The translations under genes were made by a program, and so were the position numbers. 64,000 nt of DNA from Sphaerisporangium fuscum (GTDB lineage: Bacteria > Actinomycetota > Actinomycetes > Streptosporangiales > Streptosporangiaceae): assembly GCF_018531465.1 (NCBI RefSeq), contig NZ_JAHDTF010000010.1, positions 186,001 through 250,000 of the forward strand, in the 5' to 3' direction. Numbering within the stretch: the first letter of the stretch is position 1; every line of letters begins with the position of its first letter. The notes under the pieces are model-generated. The model did no database searches. It was not told the origin of the DNA and worked only from the letters and a program-made list of their open reading frames with translations. Of the stretch, positions 51,423-60,104 are shown in pieces.

Positions 51423-52828
51423 TGCTCGGCGTGCAGCTGGCCGAGCTGCTCGGTGACGATCCCGCCGGGGCCGCGCAGGCCCTCGACCTGGTGACCGGCT
51501 TCGACGACGCCCTGACGCACGGGTTCGCCCGCCTCGGCGGCGATCGCGCCGGCGCGCTCACCGCCCTGGCCGGGGCGCTGGCCGCCACCCCGCTCGGCGA
51601 GCCGACGGCGGAGGCCGCCGAGAAGATCGCCTCCGGCTCGGTCGCCGGGGAGCACCTGACGGTGCTGGCGGGCGGGCGCGCCGCCCTGCTCGGCGCGGTG
51701 CACGACGCGCTGCTCGACCGCTTCGACACCGCGACCGGGCGCGCGCGGACGTCCTGGGAGGAGCCGCCCGCCGCCGCGTCCCTCCCCGGCAACCTGCTCG
51801 CCGGCTGCCGGTCGTGGCTGCACGAGCTCGCCATCACCGGCTGGCGCGGCGTCGACCACGACCTCGTCTCCGCCTCCGCGCAGACGCTCGACGCCCTGCT
51901 CGGCGAGCCCGCGACGCGCCGCCTGGCGGTGCTGCTCGACGGCCTGGCGGCCGAGCTGCGCGCGTCGTGCCCCGTCGCCACCATGGACGTCGTGCCCGCC
52001 CGCCGCTGGGCCGACCTGTGGACGCGCGCCCTGCTGCTGTCGCAGCCCGGCGGCCTGCCGGGCGCCGAGCCGGCCGGGACCGTCTCCGGCCGGCTGCTGA
52101 TCCTCGGCGCCGACGTCCACGAGCACGCCACCGCCGTCCAGGTTCAGGTGCACGCCGTCCTGGAGCCGGCGGGAGACGCCCCCTCGCGGCTGGTACGGGC
52201 GTCCGTCTCCGCGGCCAAGGTCGACACGATCACCGGGCCGGCCGTGTGGCGGCTGCTGGGCGGCTTCCCGGTGCTGCTCGGCGCGCTGGCCGAACGCCGC
52301 GCCCTGGAGGTCGACGGCATGCCCCTGCTCGCCGGCGGCGACCTGGTGTGGACCGACGAGCGGGCCCGCCTCGGCGACGCCGCCGATCCCTTCGCCGTCG
52401 CCCGGCTCCAGCTCCCCGCCGCGCAGGCCCCGGCCGTGCGGCCCCTCGACCGCCACCCGGCGCGCATCTGCGAGCCCGTGCTCGTCGAGGGCTACACGGC
52501 CACCCCGGGCGAGGACGGCGCGGTGGCGTTCGACCTCGGCGGGAACGTGATCGTCGCCGACACGGCCCGCCTGCCGGCCTGCGGCCCGCTCACCCCCGAG
52601 CTGGTCGCCGCGTCCTCCGCCTGCCTCGGCCTGGTGCGCTGGGACGGCGGACGCTGGACGCTGCAGCCGCTGGCCGTCCAGGCCACCGTCAAGCGCAAGC
52701 CGGTCGCCGCCCACAGCGGCGACTGGGCGCTCGGCCCCACCGACCCCAAGGTCGCCAAGGCCGAGGCCAAATCGGGCGACGCGGTGGCGGTGCTGCGCGA
52801 GCGGGCGGGACGGCTGCTGCGGAAATGA
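51422..52828 (+). CDS. unknown 468-residue protein of the VWA-MoxR-DUF5682 operon
   Basis: I do not recognise a family. The protein is Ala/Leu-rich and mostly helical in its first half (residues 1-180), with a more beta-like second half (LVWTDERARLG, EDGAVAFDLGGNVIVADTARL, LVRWDGGRWTLQPLAVQATVKRK). There is no signal peptide, membrane helix, P-loop or evident catalytic motif. It overlaps the zinc-finger gene upstream (TGATG) and the VWA gene downstream (ATGA), so it should be made in step with both. By position it is a candidate scaffold or substrate adaptor for the MoxR/VWA pair. Confidence 0.75.
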   Translation: MLGVQLAELLGDDPAGAAQALDLVTGFDDALTHGFARLGGDRAGALTALAGALAATPLGEPTAEAAEKIASGSVAGEHLTVLAGGRAALLGAVHDALLDRFDTATGRARTSWEEPPAAASLPGNLLAGCRSWLHELAITGWRGVDHDLVSASAQTLDALLGEPATRRLAVLLDGLAAELRASCPVATMDVVPARRWADLWTRALLLSQPGGLPGAEPAGTVSGRLLILGADVHEHATAVQVQVHAVLEPAGDAPSRLVRASVSAAKVDTITGPAVWRLLGGFPVLLGALAERRALEVDGMPLLAGGDLVWTDERARLGDAADPFAVARLQLPAAQAPAVRPLDRHPARICEPVLVEGYTATPGEDGAVAFDLGGNVIVADTARLPACGPLTPELVAASSACLGLVRWDGGRWTLQPLAVQATVKRKPVAAHSGDWALGPTDPKVAKAEAKSGDAVAVLRERAGRLLRK

Positions 52829-54138
52829 GCGACCCGATGACCGGCGCCCACGAGAACCGGCGCCAGGTGCTCTACTGGCGCCTGCTGGCGCGGCTGTTCG
52901 ACTCCGACGAGCAGCACACCCTGGAGGCCGCGAGCGTCGCCGTCGTCGGCGACCTCGGCCTGCCGCCCGCGCTGCTCGACCCGTCGGTGTCGGCCGACAC
53001 CCTCGTGCAACGCTTCCCGGAGCTGGCCGGCGAGTTCGACGGCCTCCTCGAGCCGGGGGACGACGCCGCGGGCGGTGACCCCGGCCCCGTCGGCGAGGCC
53101 GAGGTGCGCCGCGCGGCCCTGGTGTCCAAGCTGCTGCTCAACGTCTTCTCCACCGGGGCCGGCAGCGTGACCGCCACGCGGCTCGCGGGCTGGAAGAACG
53201 ACGCCGGATGGTTGCGGCGCGCGCTCGGCGACGGCCCCGGGGCGGGCGACCTGTCCGGAACCCTGGCCGCCCTGGAGGGCGACCTCGTCCGCCGGATGCG
53301 CCTTCGCGACGTGCTCGCCGACCCCGTCCTGGCCCGGCAGCTGACGCCCAGCATGTCGCTGATCGAGCAGCTGCTGCGCGACAAGGCCAACCTGTCGGGG
53401 GTCGCGCTGGCCAACGCCAAGGCGCTGATCCGCAGGTACGTCGACGAGGTCGCCGAGGTGCTGCGCACCCAGGTCGAGCAGACCAGCGTCGGCGAGATCG
53501 ACCGGTCGGTGCCGCCCAAGCGGGTGTTCCGCAACCTCGACCTCGAGCGCACCATCTGGAAGAACCTCACCAACTGGAGCCCCGAGGACGAGCGGCTGTA
53601 CGTCGACCGGCTGTACTACCGGCACACCGCCCGCCGCACCACCCCCGCACGGCTGATCGTGGTGGTGGACCAGTCCGGGTCGATGGTCGACTCGATGGTG
53701 AACTGCACGATCCTGGCGTCGATCTTCGCGGGCCTGCCCAAGGTCGACGTGCACCTGATCGCCTACGACACCCGGGCGCTCGACCTGACGCCGTGGGTCC
53801 ACGACCCGTTCGAGGTGCTGCTGCGCACCAAACTCGGCGGCGGCAACGACGGCCCGGTGGCGATGGCCATGGCCCGGCCCAAGATCACCAACCCGCGCGA
53901 CACCGTCATGGTGTGGATCTCCGACTTCTACGAGTTCGACCGGTCCCAGCCGCTGTTCGACGGCATCGAGGCGGTGCACCGCTCCGGCGTGAGGTTCATC
54001 CCGGTCGGCTCGGTCAACAGCTCCGGCAGTCAGATCGTGAACCCGTGGTTCCGGGAGCGGTTCAAGGACCTCGGCACGCCGGTGATCTCGGGTCACATCC
54101 GCAAACTCGTCTTCGAGCTCAAGAGCTTCCTCACCTAG
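52825..54138 (+). CDS. VWA-domain protein (CoxE-like), MoxR partner
   Basis: A 437-residue protein. The N-terminal 265 residues are helical and charged. The C-terminal von Willebrand A domain has an intact metal-ion-dependent adhesion site: Asp282, Ser284 and Ser286 in VVDQSGSM, and Asp367 in WISDFYEF, with the Gly-rich LGGGNDGP loop between. VWA proteins of the CoxE/YehP type work with MoxR AAA+ ATPases as remodelling chaperones, often for metal insertion. ATG 52825 overlaps the previous stop (ATGA). The MoxR gene follows after 10 bases. Confidence 0.9.
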   Translation: MSDPMTGAHENRRQVLYWRLLARLFDSDEQHTLEAASVAVVGDLGLPPALLDPSVSADTLVQRFPELAGEFDGLLEPGDDAAGGDPGPVGEAEVRRAALVSKLLLNVFSTGAGSVTATRLAGWKNDAGWLRRALGDGPGAGDLSGTLAALEGDLVRRMRLRDVLADPVLARQLTPSMSLIEQLLRDKANLSGVALANAKALIRRYVDEVAEVLRTQVEQTSVGEIDRSVPPKRVFRNLDLERTIWKNLTNWSPEDERLYVDRLYYRHTARRTTPARLIVVVDQSGSMVDSMVNCTILASIFAGLPKVDVHLIAYDTRALDLTPWVHDPFEVLLRTKLGGGNDGPVAMAMARPKITNPRDTVMVWISDFYEFDRSQPLFDGIEAVHRSGVRFIPVGSVNSSGSQIVNPWFRERFKDLGTPVISGHIRKLVFELKSFLT

Positions 54139-54148
54139 GAGACCGCAT

Positions 54149-55264
54149 ATGACCGACGACATGCTGCGTGCCCCCGCCGAGGTGAAGTACGCCGCCGAGC
54201 TCGACTACCTGGAGTCCGTCGACGACGGGCCCAAGCCGTTCTCCTGGCGGCTCAGCCCCCGCATGGTGCGGCTGTTCGTCCTCGGTTCCGAGCGTTCCGA
54301 CGGGCTGGAGCGCGAGATCCCGCAGAAGTGGTTCGGCGACCGGAGCTTCGTCGAGCGCGCCATCGTGACCCTCGCCTCCGACCGCGGCCTGCTGCTGATC
54401 GGCGACCCCGGCACCGGCAAGAGCTGGCTGGCCGAGCTGCTCTCCGCCGCGATCTGCCGCAACTCCACCCTCGTTGTCCAGGGCACCGCCGGCACCACCG
54501 AGGACCACATCAAGTACTCGTGGAACGTCTCCATGGTCATCGCGCGGGGGCAGTCCCGCGACTCGATGATCCCCTCGCCGATCATGACGGCGATGGAGCG
54601 GGGCGTCATCGGGCGCTTCGAGGAGCTGACCCGCTCCACCAGCGACGTGCAGGACGCGCTGATCTCGATCCTGTCCGAGAAGTACGTGTCCATCCCCGAG
54701 CTCGACGACGACAACATCGTGTTCGCAAAGCCCGGCTTCTCGATCATCGCGACCGCCAACAGCCGCGACCGGGGGGTGAACGACCTGTCCTCGGCGCTGA
54801 AGCGGCGCTTCAACTTCGTCCGCATCCCGGTGGTGACCAGCAAACGCAGCGAGGCGGAGATCGTGCGCTTCCGCACCACCGAACTGCTCCGCCGCCACCG
54901 GATCGAGCTGGACGTTCCCCCCACGCTGCTGGACATCCTGCTGCAGAGCTTCGCCGACCTGCGGTCGGCGTCGGCCTCGGCGGCGAGCGACGACGAGAGG
55001 CTGGAGTCGTCGCTGTCCACCGCCGAGCAGATCGGCGTGCTGGAGGACGCCATCCTGCACAGCCACTTCTTCGGAGACCGCACGCTGCGCGCCGCGACGC
55101 TCGCCGGTTCGCTGGTGGGCTCACTGGCCCGGCGCAGCCCCGAGGACCTCGCCATCCTGAACAAGTACTGGCACGGTGTGGTCGAGCCTCGCAGCAAGAA
55201 GGACGGCGGGCCGTGGGAGGACTTCCTCGAAGGCGGCCGCCAGGCGATCGCCACGCTCTCATGA
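54149..55264 (+). CDS. MoxR-family AAA+ ATPase
   Basis: A 371-residue AAA+ protein. Walker A is GDPGTGKSW at residues 85-93 with Lys91. The Walker B region reads VIGRFEELTRS, giving Glu-Glu where MoxR proteins usually have Asp-Glu. Sensor 1 is ATANSRDRGVNDLSSALKRRFNF, which also holds the Arg-finger region. ATG 54149 follows TAGGAGAC. It is placed between the VWA gene and the DUF5682 gene and overlaps the latter by ATGA. It should drive ATP-dependent remodelling of a target presented by the VWA protein. The Walker B change is conservative, so activity is still expected. Confidence 0.9.
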   Translation: MTDDMLRAPAEVKYAAELDYLESVDDGPKPFSWRLSPRMVRLFVLGSERSDGLEREIPQKWFGDRSFVERAIVTLASDRGLLLIGDPGTGKSWLAELLSAAICRNSTLVVQGTAGTTEDHIKYSWNVSMVIARGQSRDSMIPSPIMTAMERGVIGRFEELTRSTSDVQDALISILSEKYVSIPELDDDNIVFAKPGFSIIATANSRDRGVNDLSSALKRRFNFVRIPVVTSKRSEAEIVRFRTTELLRRHRIELDVPPTLLDILLQSFADLRSASASAASDDERLESSLSTAEQIGVLEDAILHSHFFGDRTLRAATLAGSLVGSLARRSPEDLAILNKYWHGVVEPRSKKDGGPWEDFLEGGRQAIATLS

Positions 55265-58236
55265 CCTCCGACTCCTTCCCGGCGGGCGGCGGCATCGTGC
55301 GGGCGTCCGCGAGCGACGGCGGCCGGGCGTCCGCCGTCCCGGCCCCGCCCGACGGGCACGCGGTCCCGGGCTCGCTGGACGGCGGCGCGCCCGCGGGGCC
55401 CTTCGCCGCCCTGCGCCGGCAGCTCATGGACGCCGCAGAGGCCTTCGCCGCCGAGCCGGACGCCCTCGCGGGCATCCTGTCGGGCATGGTCGACGACGTC
55501 GACCGGGCGCTGCGGGAGGAACTCGAGATCTTCCCCGTGTGCCACCACTCGCCCGCCTCGGCGCTCGCCATGGCGAGACGGCTGCGCGAGAAGCGGCCCG
55601 AGGTCGTCTACCTCGAACTCTGCGAGGACCTCACCCCGCTGCTCGGCGAACTGCGCAACTGCCGCCTCCCCGTGGCGCTGCAGGCGTTCGCCTCCAAGGC
55701 CGAGGGCTTCCCGCCGGACGTCGAGGGACCGCTCAGCGTCGTCGCGCCCATCACCGAGGCCTCGGCCGAGTACCAGGCCATCGCCTACGCGCTGGAGACC
55801 CCCGGCGTCGAGCTGGTGCTGGTCGACCGCTCCGCCGACCACGTCTTCCAGTGGCTGCCCCGCGAGACGGCCCGGCCGGACGAGCAGGCCGAGCCGGATG
55901 AGCCGTCCCCGGCCGGCGGGGAGGACGGGGCCCTGCACGGCGACGCCGTCGGCGTCGAGATCGGCGACCTGCGGCCGCGCTTCGCCGAGCTGGAGGCCCA
56001 CCTGCTCCACCACGGCAAGGTGCGGCACTGGTCGGAATGGTGGGACCAGTACGTCGAGCAGCCCCTCGCCGGCGCCGACCACGACACCTACCGGCAGGTC
56101 ATGGTGCTGATCGGCAGCCTCTTCCGCCGCCTCCGCCCCGCCGGCGACGGCCGGGAGGCCGTCGACGAGGACCGCGAGCGGTACATGTGGACCCGCATGC
56201 GCGAGCACCTCGCCGCCTCCGGGGCCGACCCGGCGCGGTGCATGTACGTCTGCGGGGCCTACCACGCGGCCGGCCGCGTCGAGCAGTTCGGCCTGGCCCC
56301 GGGGGCGCCCGCCTACGAGATCACCCCGCGCACCCCCACCCGCTGGCTGTACGGGCTCATCCCCTCCAGCCACTCGGCCATCGAGGCGCAGTTCGGGCTG
56401 GCCTCCGGCTCGGTGTCGATCGCCGCCGCGACCTGGACGAAGGCCGTGGCGCGCGGCGGTGTCACCCCGTTCCGGCTGCAGGGCCAGAAGGGGAGCCGCA
56501 AGAGCCCGGCCGCCGCCCCGCCCGCCGCTCCCGCCGGGCCGGCCGGCGACCGGCTGTCCGGCTTCCTGTCCAGCCCGCCCGCCCTCGGCGGCCTCGACGA
56601 GGACGAGCTGCTCGGCTGGTGCGTCGACATCGTCCGCCTGGCCCGCCGCAACGGCTACCTGGCCAGCACCGCCGACGCCATCGCCGTGTTCGAGACCTCC
56701 ATCCTGCTCGCCGGCCTGCGCAACCGGGCCCGCCCGACGCCGTACGACTTCCAGGACGCCGCGGTCACGTGCATCGAGAAGGACGTCGTGCCCGGACGCC
56801 GCGACGTGCGGCGCCTGTGCGAGATCCTCCTCGGCGGCGACCGGATCGGCCAGGTCGGGTACGAGGCGCTCCCGCCGCTGGCCCGCGACGTCCACGACCG
56901 GCTGGCGCCGCTCGGGCTGGCGCTGGACAAGCGCAACGTGCAGCGGGCGCTGCTCGACCTGGACGCCCGTCCCGAGCTGCGGCCCTGCTCCGACCTGCTG
57001 TGGGTCCTGCGGCGCCTGCTGCCGCAGGGGGCCGCCCGTCCGATCATGGGCTCGCGCGGCCTGGGGGAGCGGTCGATCCAGGAGAGCTGGGACCTGGACC
57101 TCGGCCGCCACCAGCGCTCCCTCATCGAGCTGGGCTACGAGGGCGTCACCGTCGAGCAGGTGCTGGAGCAGCGCCTGCGCCGCGCCGTCCGGGACCCGGC
57201 GGCGAGCGCCGCCACCGCTCTCGCGGCCGTCGAGGACGCCATCGTCTTCCTGGGCGGCCGGAGGTTCGCCGAGGAGCTCGGGGAACGCGCCGTGGAGCTG
57301 CTGGCCGCCGAGCGGACGGTCGACGACGCCCCGGAAGTGCTGAGCCGGATCCGCCGCCTGCTCGCCCACTACCGCGCCACCGAGCCGGAGCTGCCCGCCT
57401 GGTGCCGGGAGTTCGTCACCGCCGGCTACGCGCACTACTGCACGCTGCTGCCCACCGCCTCGGTGGACGAGGACACCGGAGTCCGGCAGGTGGCGGCCAT
57501 GCTGGGGTTCCTGTTCACGATGGAGGGCCTCGCCATCTCCCTCGGCTGCGACCGGGCCCAGCTGGAGATCGCCGTACGGCAGTCACACCCGTCCGCGCCG
57601 GCCAAGGTCGCGCTGCTGTGGGCCGCCCAGTCACGGCTCGGCACGCTTCCCCTGGCCGAGCTGCGGGCCCGCTGCGACGAGCTGCTCGCCAACCCGCTGG
57701 TCGTCCCGTCGTTCCCCCTGTACATCAGCGGGTTCGTCCAGGCGCTCGAACCGGTCCCGACGCTGGCGCCGTTCGTGGTCGAGGTGATCTCCAAGGCCTT
57801 CGCGCGGCTGCCGGACGGCGTGCTGCTCCCGTGGCTGCCCAAGCTGATCACCACCCTGCGCGACCAGGCGCCCGAGCTGGTGCCCGTGCTCGTCCGCGAG
57901 GCGGGCCGCACGTTCCCCGGGACCCTCGCCGCCGTGGACGCCTGGGTGCCCCCCTGGGCGCCCGCCTCCGGCCCGGCCCCCCAGGCGGTCGTACCCGTCC
58001 CCCGGCCCGCCGGCCCGGTGACCGGCCTCCTGACCGCGCACCCGGCGACCTGCGACGCCGTGGCCGCGCTGCTCGGCTACGAGGGAACGTGGATGACACC
58101 GGCCGCCGGCACGAGCCCAGCGGTCGTCCTTCCCGGTCACTCCGCGTCGGCGGAGGCGGCGGCCCTTGTGTCCCGGCACCCCGAATCCGCCGAGGCCCTG
58201 ACCCGCCTGCTACCGGCCGCGGGGATCGCCCCCTAG
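55261..58236 (+). CDS. DUF5682 family protein, putative TIKI/TraB-like metal site
   Basis: A 991-residue protein of the DUF5682 family, with no signal peptide. The N-terminal part has FPVCHHSPASA (His95, His96), VVYLELCEDL (Glu119), LVLVDRSAD (Asp189) and YVCGAYHAAG (His335). This spacing of His, Glu, Asp and His resembles the TIKI/TraB/EreA/ChaN fold, whose members are metal-dependent hydrolases; the match is my inference. Residues about 420-440 are an Ala/Pro linker. The C-terminal 550 residues are helical with no motif I recognise. It is the last gene of the operon, overlapping MoxR by ATGA, and probably its effector or client. Confidence 0.85.
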   Translation: MTSDSFPAGGGIVRASASDGGRASAVPAPPDGHAVPGSLDGGAPAGPFAALRRQLMDAAEAFAAEPDALAGILSGMVDDVDRALREELEIFPVCHHSPASALAMARRLREKRPEVVYLELCEDLTPLLGELRNCRLPVALQAFASKAEGFPPDVEGPLSVVAPITEASAEYQAIAYALETPGVELVLVDRSADHVFQWLPRETARPDEQAEPDEPSPAGGEDGALHGDAVGVEIGDLRPRFAELEAHLLHHGKVRHWSEWWDQYVEQPLAGADHDTYRQVMVLIGSLFRRLRPAGDGREAVDEDRERYMWTRMREHLAASGADPARCMYVCGAYHAAGRVEQFGLAPGAPAYEITPRTPTRWLYGLIPSSHSAIEAQFGLASGSVSIAAATWTKAVARGGVTPFRLQGQKGSRKSPAAAPPAAPAGPAGDRLSGFLSSPPALGGLDEDELLGWCVDIVRLARRNGYLASTADAIAVFETSILLAGLRNRARPTPYDFQDAAVTCIEKDVVPGRRDVRRLCEILLGGDRIGQVGYEALPPLARDVHDRLAPLGLALDKRNVQRALLDLDARPELRPCSDLLWVLRRLLPQGAARPIMGSRGLGERSIQESWDLDLGRHQRSLIELGYEGVTVEQVLEQRLRRAVRDPAASAATALAAVEDAIVFLGGRRFAEELGERAVELLAAERTVDDAPEVLSRIRRLLAHYRATEPELPAWCREFVTAGYAHYCTLLPTASVDEDTGVRQVAAMLGFLFTMEGLAISLGCDRAQLEIAVRQSHPSAPAKVALLWAAQSRLGTLPLAELRARCDELLANPLVVPSFPLYISGFVQALEPVPTLAPFVVEVISKAFARLPDGVLLPWLPKLITTLRDQAPELVPVLVREAGRTFPGTLAAVDAWVPPWAPASGPAPQAVVPVPRPAGPVTGLLTAHPATCDAVAALLGYEGTWMTPAAGTSPAVVLPGHSASAEAAALVSRHPESAEALTRLLPAAGIAP

Positions 58237-58382
58237 GCGATGCCGGGGGACCGCCAGGACGTACTCGGCGGCCTCGTCGCCACGCCCGTCGTCCAGCAGC
58301 CGGCATTCGGCCTGGTCGTGAGCGTCGTCATCGAAGCCTGGTCGACCGAGCTGAGGCGGTCCCTTGGAAGGGATCGAGTTGA

Positions 58383-58814
58383 TCAGGTGATCAGGCCGTC
58401 CGTGGACAGCAGGTCCGAAATCGAGGTCCACCGTGTCCCGTCCAGGGGTTCGAACAGTCGCCGGTTCCCCGCCGACACCACGATCTTCCCGTCGTCCTCC
58501 ACATCCAGCACGCAGAGCAGCCCTGAGTTGCGGATCGCCAGGGTGGCGAAGAAGTCCCGGATCGACATCGAGTTCCTGAACAGACGGCTCATGGTGCTGG
58601 TGGCGGCCATGAAGCACAGTTCCAGGTGATCGGGGCGCAGCCATGAGGCTTCGTGCACGGTGAGGTAGATGTAGCCGACCTCATAGCGCCGTCGGCCGTC
58701 TGCGTCGGTGGACCACCGGGGGCCGGGGTCTTCGGTGGGGAACGCGCGGGCTGTGGTAGCGAGCGAGGTGGTCGTGGTCCAGGTGGCAGCGTCAGTAGGT
58801 GGGAAGCCGCTCAT
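58383..58814 (-). CDS. hypothetical protein, 143 residues
   Basis: I do not recognise a family. ATG 58814 gives a 143-residue acidic protein with a well-defined hydrophobic and aromatic middle (YEVGYIYLTVHEASWLRPDH, LELCFMAATSTMSRLF, FFATLAIRNSGLLCVLDVED). There is no signal or membrane helix. It converges with the DUF5682 gene. The longer frame to 58952 would run through the VOC gene's 3' end and is less likely. No ribosome-binding site is evident. Confidence 0.55.
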   Translation of the reverse strand: MSGFPPTDAATWTTTTSLATTARAFPTEDPGPRWSTDADGRRRYEVGYIYLTVHEASWLRPDHLELCFMAATSTMSRLFRNSMSIRDFFATLAIRNSGLLCVLDVEDDGKIVVSAGNRRLFEPLDGTRWTSISDLLSTDGLIT

Positions 58815-58929
58815 AGGGCCGACGGTGACCCGGCACTCCGGCCCCCAGACACGCGCCCGCCCGCCCGGCGTACGCCCGGCGGGCGGGTTCGCACGTGCAA
58901 TGGTGCCCGTACCCGTGGCCCGGTGGTCG

Positions 58930-59295
58930 TCACCGGTCGTGGACGGTGACAACGTACCCGTCCGGGTCGGCGAAGGAGAACGTGCGGCCGAACGGGCCGT
59001 CGATGGGGGCCGCGACGATCGGCACGCCCGCGCCGGCGAGGTCGTCGTGCAGGCGCTGGGCGTCGTCGGCCTTCAGCCACAGGGCGACGCCGAGGCCCGG
59101 CCGTTCCGCCTGGTCCAGGTCGACGCCCGGCAGCGGCTCGCGCACGGCGAAGGGGATGGGGCTGGTGGCGAAGACCACCGCGTGCGGCGGCCCGGCGGGA
59201 TCGCGGCGCAGGCCGAGGTGCTTCTCGTAGAAGGCCGCCGAGGCCTCCAGGTCGCGCACCTGCAGGGCGACGAAGTCGACTCCGGAAACGGTCAT
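58930..59295 (-). CDS. VOC-family (glyoxalase/bleomycin-resistance fold) protein
   Basis: A 121-residue protein with the paired beta-alpha-beta-beta-beta modules of the vicinal oxygen chelate fold. Recognisable are VDFVALQVRDLEASAAFYEKHLGL and the C-terminal FGRTFSFADPDGYVVTVHD. Members bind metals, modify small molecules or sequester antibiotics. AAAGGAG precedes ATG 59295. It is divergent from a MarR gene, and two 18-base palindromes lie between them, so it is very likely the MarR-controlled target. Confidence 0.9.
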   Translation of the reverse strand: MTVSGVDFVALQVRDLEASAAFYEKHLGLRRDPAGPPHAVVFATSPIPFAVREPLPGVDLDQAERPGLGVALWLKADDAQRLHDDLAGAGVPIVAAPIDGPFGRTFSFADPDGYVVTVHDR

Positions 59296-59309
59296 GACTG
59301 CTCCTTTTG

Positions 59310-59355
59310 ATGTCAGCATTTTGACATGAGGGACTCTATGTCAAAATACTGACAT
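59310..59355. promoter_or_regulatory. twin 18-base MarR operators, VOC/MarR divergent promoter
   Basis: ATGTCAGCATTTTGACAT (59310-59327) and ATGTCAAAATACTGACAT (59338-59355) are almost exact inverted copies of one another, 10 bases apart. The second overlaps the MarR ATG at 59354. They would place the regulator over both divergent promoters. Confidence 0.85.
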
Positions 59356-59803
59356 GAAGCAAGACGACGCCTCCATCGAGCTCGGGCGCAGCATGGGGTA
59401 CCAGCTCAAGAGGGTCCAGGCCGCGCTCCGCTCCGCCATGGACGCCGCGCTGCGGGAGCACGGTCTCACCACGCCGCAGTACGCCTGCCTCGAACTACTC
59501 GGCCAGCAGCCGGGTCTGTCCAACGCCCAGCTGGCCCAGGGCACGTTCGTCACCCGCCAGTCGATGAACGTCGTGCTGCGCAACCTGCAGGACGCCGGCC
59601 TGGTCGAGCGTCCCTCCACCGCCCCGTACGGGCGGGCGCTGCCCACCCGGCTCACCGACGAAGGCCGCGCCCGGCTGCGTGCGGCGCGCGCCGACGTGCT
59701 CACCATCGAGCGCCGGATGACCGCGCCCCTCGACGCCGCCCGTGCCGAGACCCTCCTCGACGCCCTCGACCGGATGGCCGAGGCCCTCGACGCCGGCGGT
59801 TGA
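59354..59803 (+). CDS. MarR-family transcriptional regulator
   Basis: A 149-residue MarR protein. Its winged helix spans about residues 35-100: LTTPQYACLELLGQQPGLSNAQLAQGTFVTRQSMNVVLRNLQDAGLVER, with the wing around GRALPTRLTDEG. ATG 59354 lies in the second operator palindrome and has no ribosome-binding site, so the mRNA may be leaderless and tightly autorepressed. It is divergent from the VOC gene, its probable target. Confidence 0.92.
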   Translation: MKQDDASIELGRSMGYQLKRVQAALRSAMDAALREHGLTTPQYACLELLGQQPGLSNAQLAQGTFVTRQSMNVVLRNLQDAGLVERPSTAPYGRALPTRLTDEGRARLRAARADVLTIERRMTAPLDAARAETLLDALDRMAEALDAGG

Positions 59804-60104
59804 CAGGCGGGGAGACGGCCTCAGCCCTTCAGCCCGGTGCGGGCCACGCCTTAGATGAACTGCCGCTGGGCCGGCACGGACACGACCAGGACCGGGAGCG
59901 CCGTGATCGAGCCGCACGTTCCACATCGGCCCGCCGTAATTCGCGTGTCGCGGTTCCCGAAGGTGCCGACGACGTCCTGGGCGGGCGCTCCGGCCTCGCC
60001 GAGCACGCCGGAGCACCCGTCCTGACGACCGCCGCGCACCTTTGATCGGCCAAACCTTCGGTGATTCGCCGTGCGGAGGCCGGTCGGGTGGGGCACCATG
60101 CCGC
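59804..60104. other. 301-base region without a supported gene
   Basis: Short frames exist on both strands but none has a start with a ribosome-binding site or a recognisable family. One minus-strand frame (59851-60099) ends with a CxxC stretch and could be a gene remnant. The promoter of the MFS gene at 60105 must lie here. Confidence 0.4.

Noticed and set aside
59851..60099. 82-codon minus-strand frame with a CGTCG zinc-ribbon-like stretch
   Set aside because: No start signal, and only the last third looks protein-like; at best a gene remnant.
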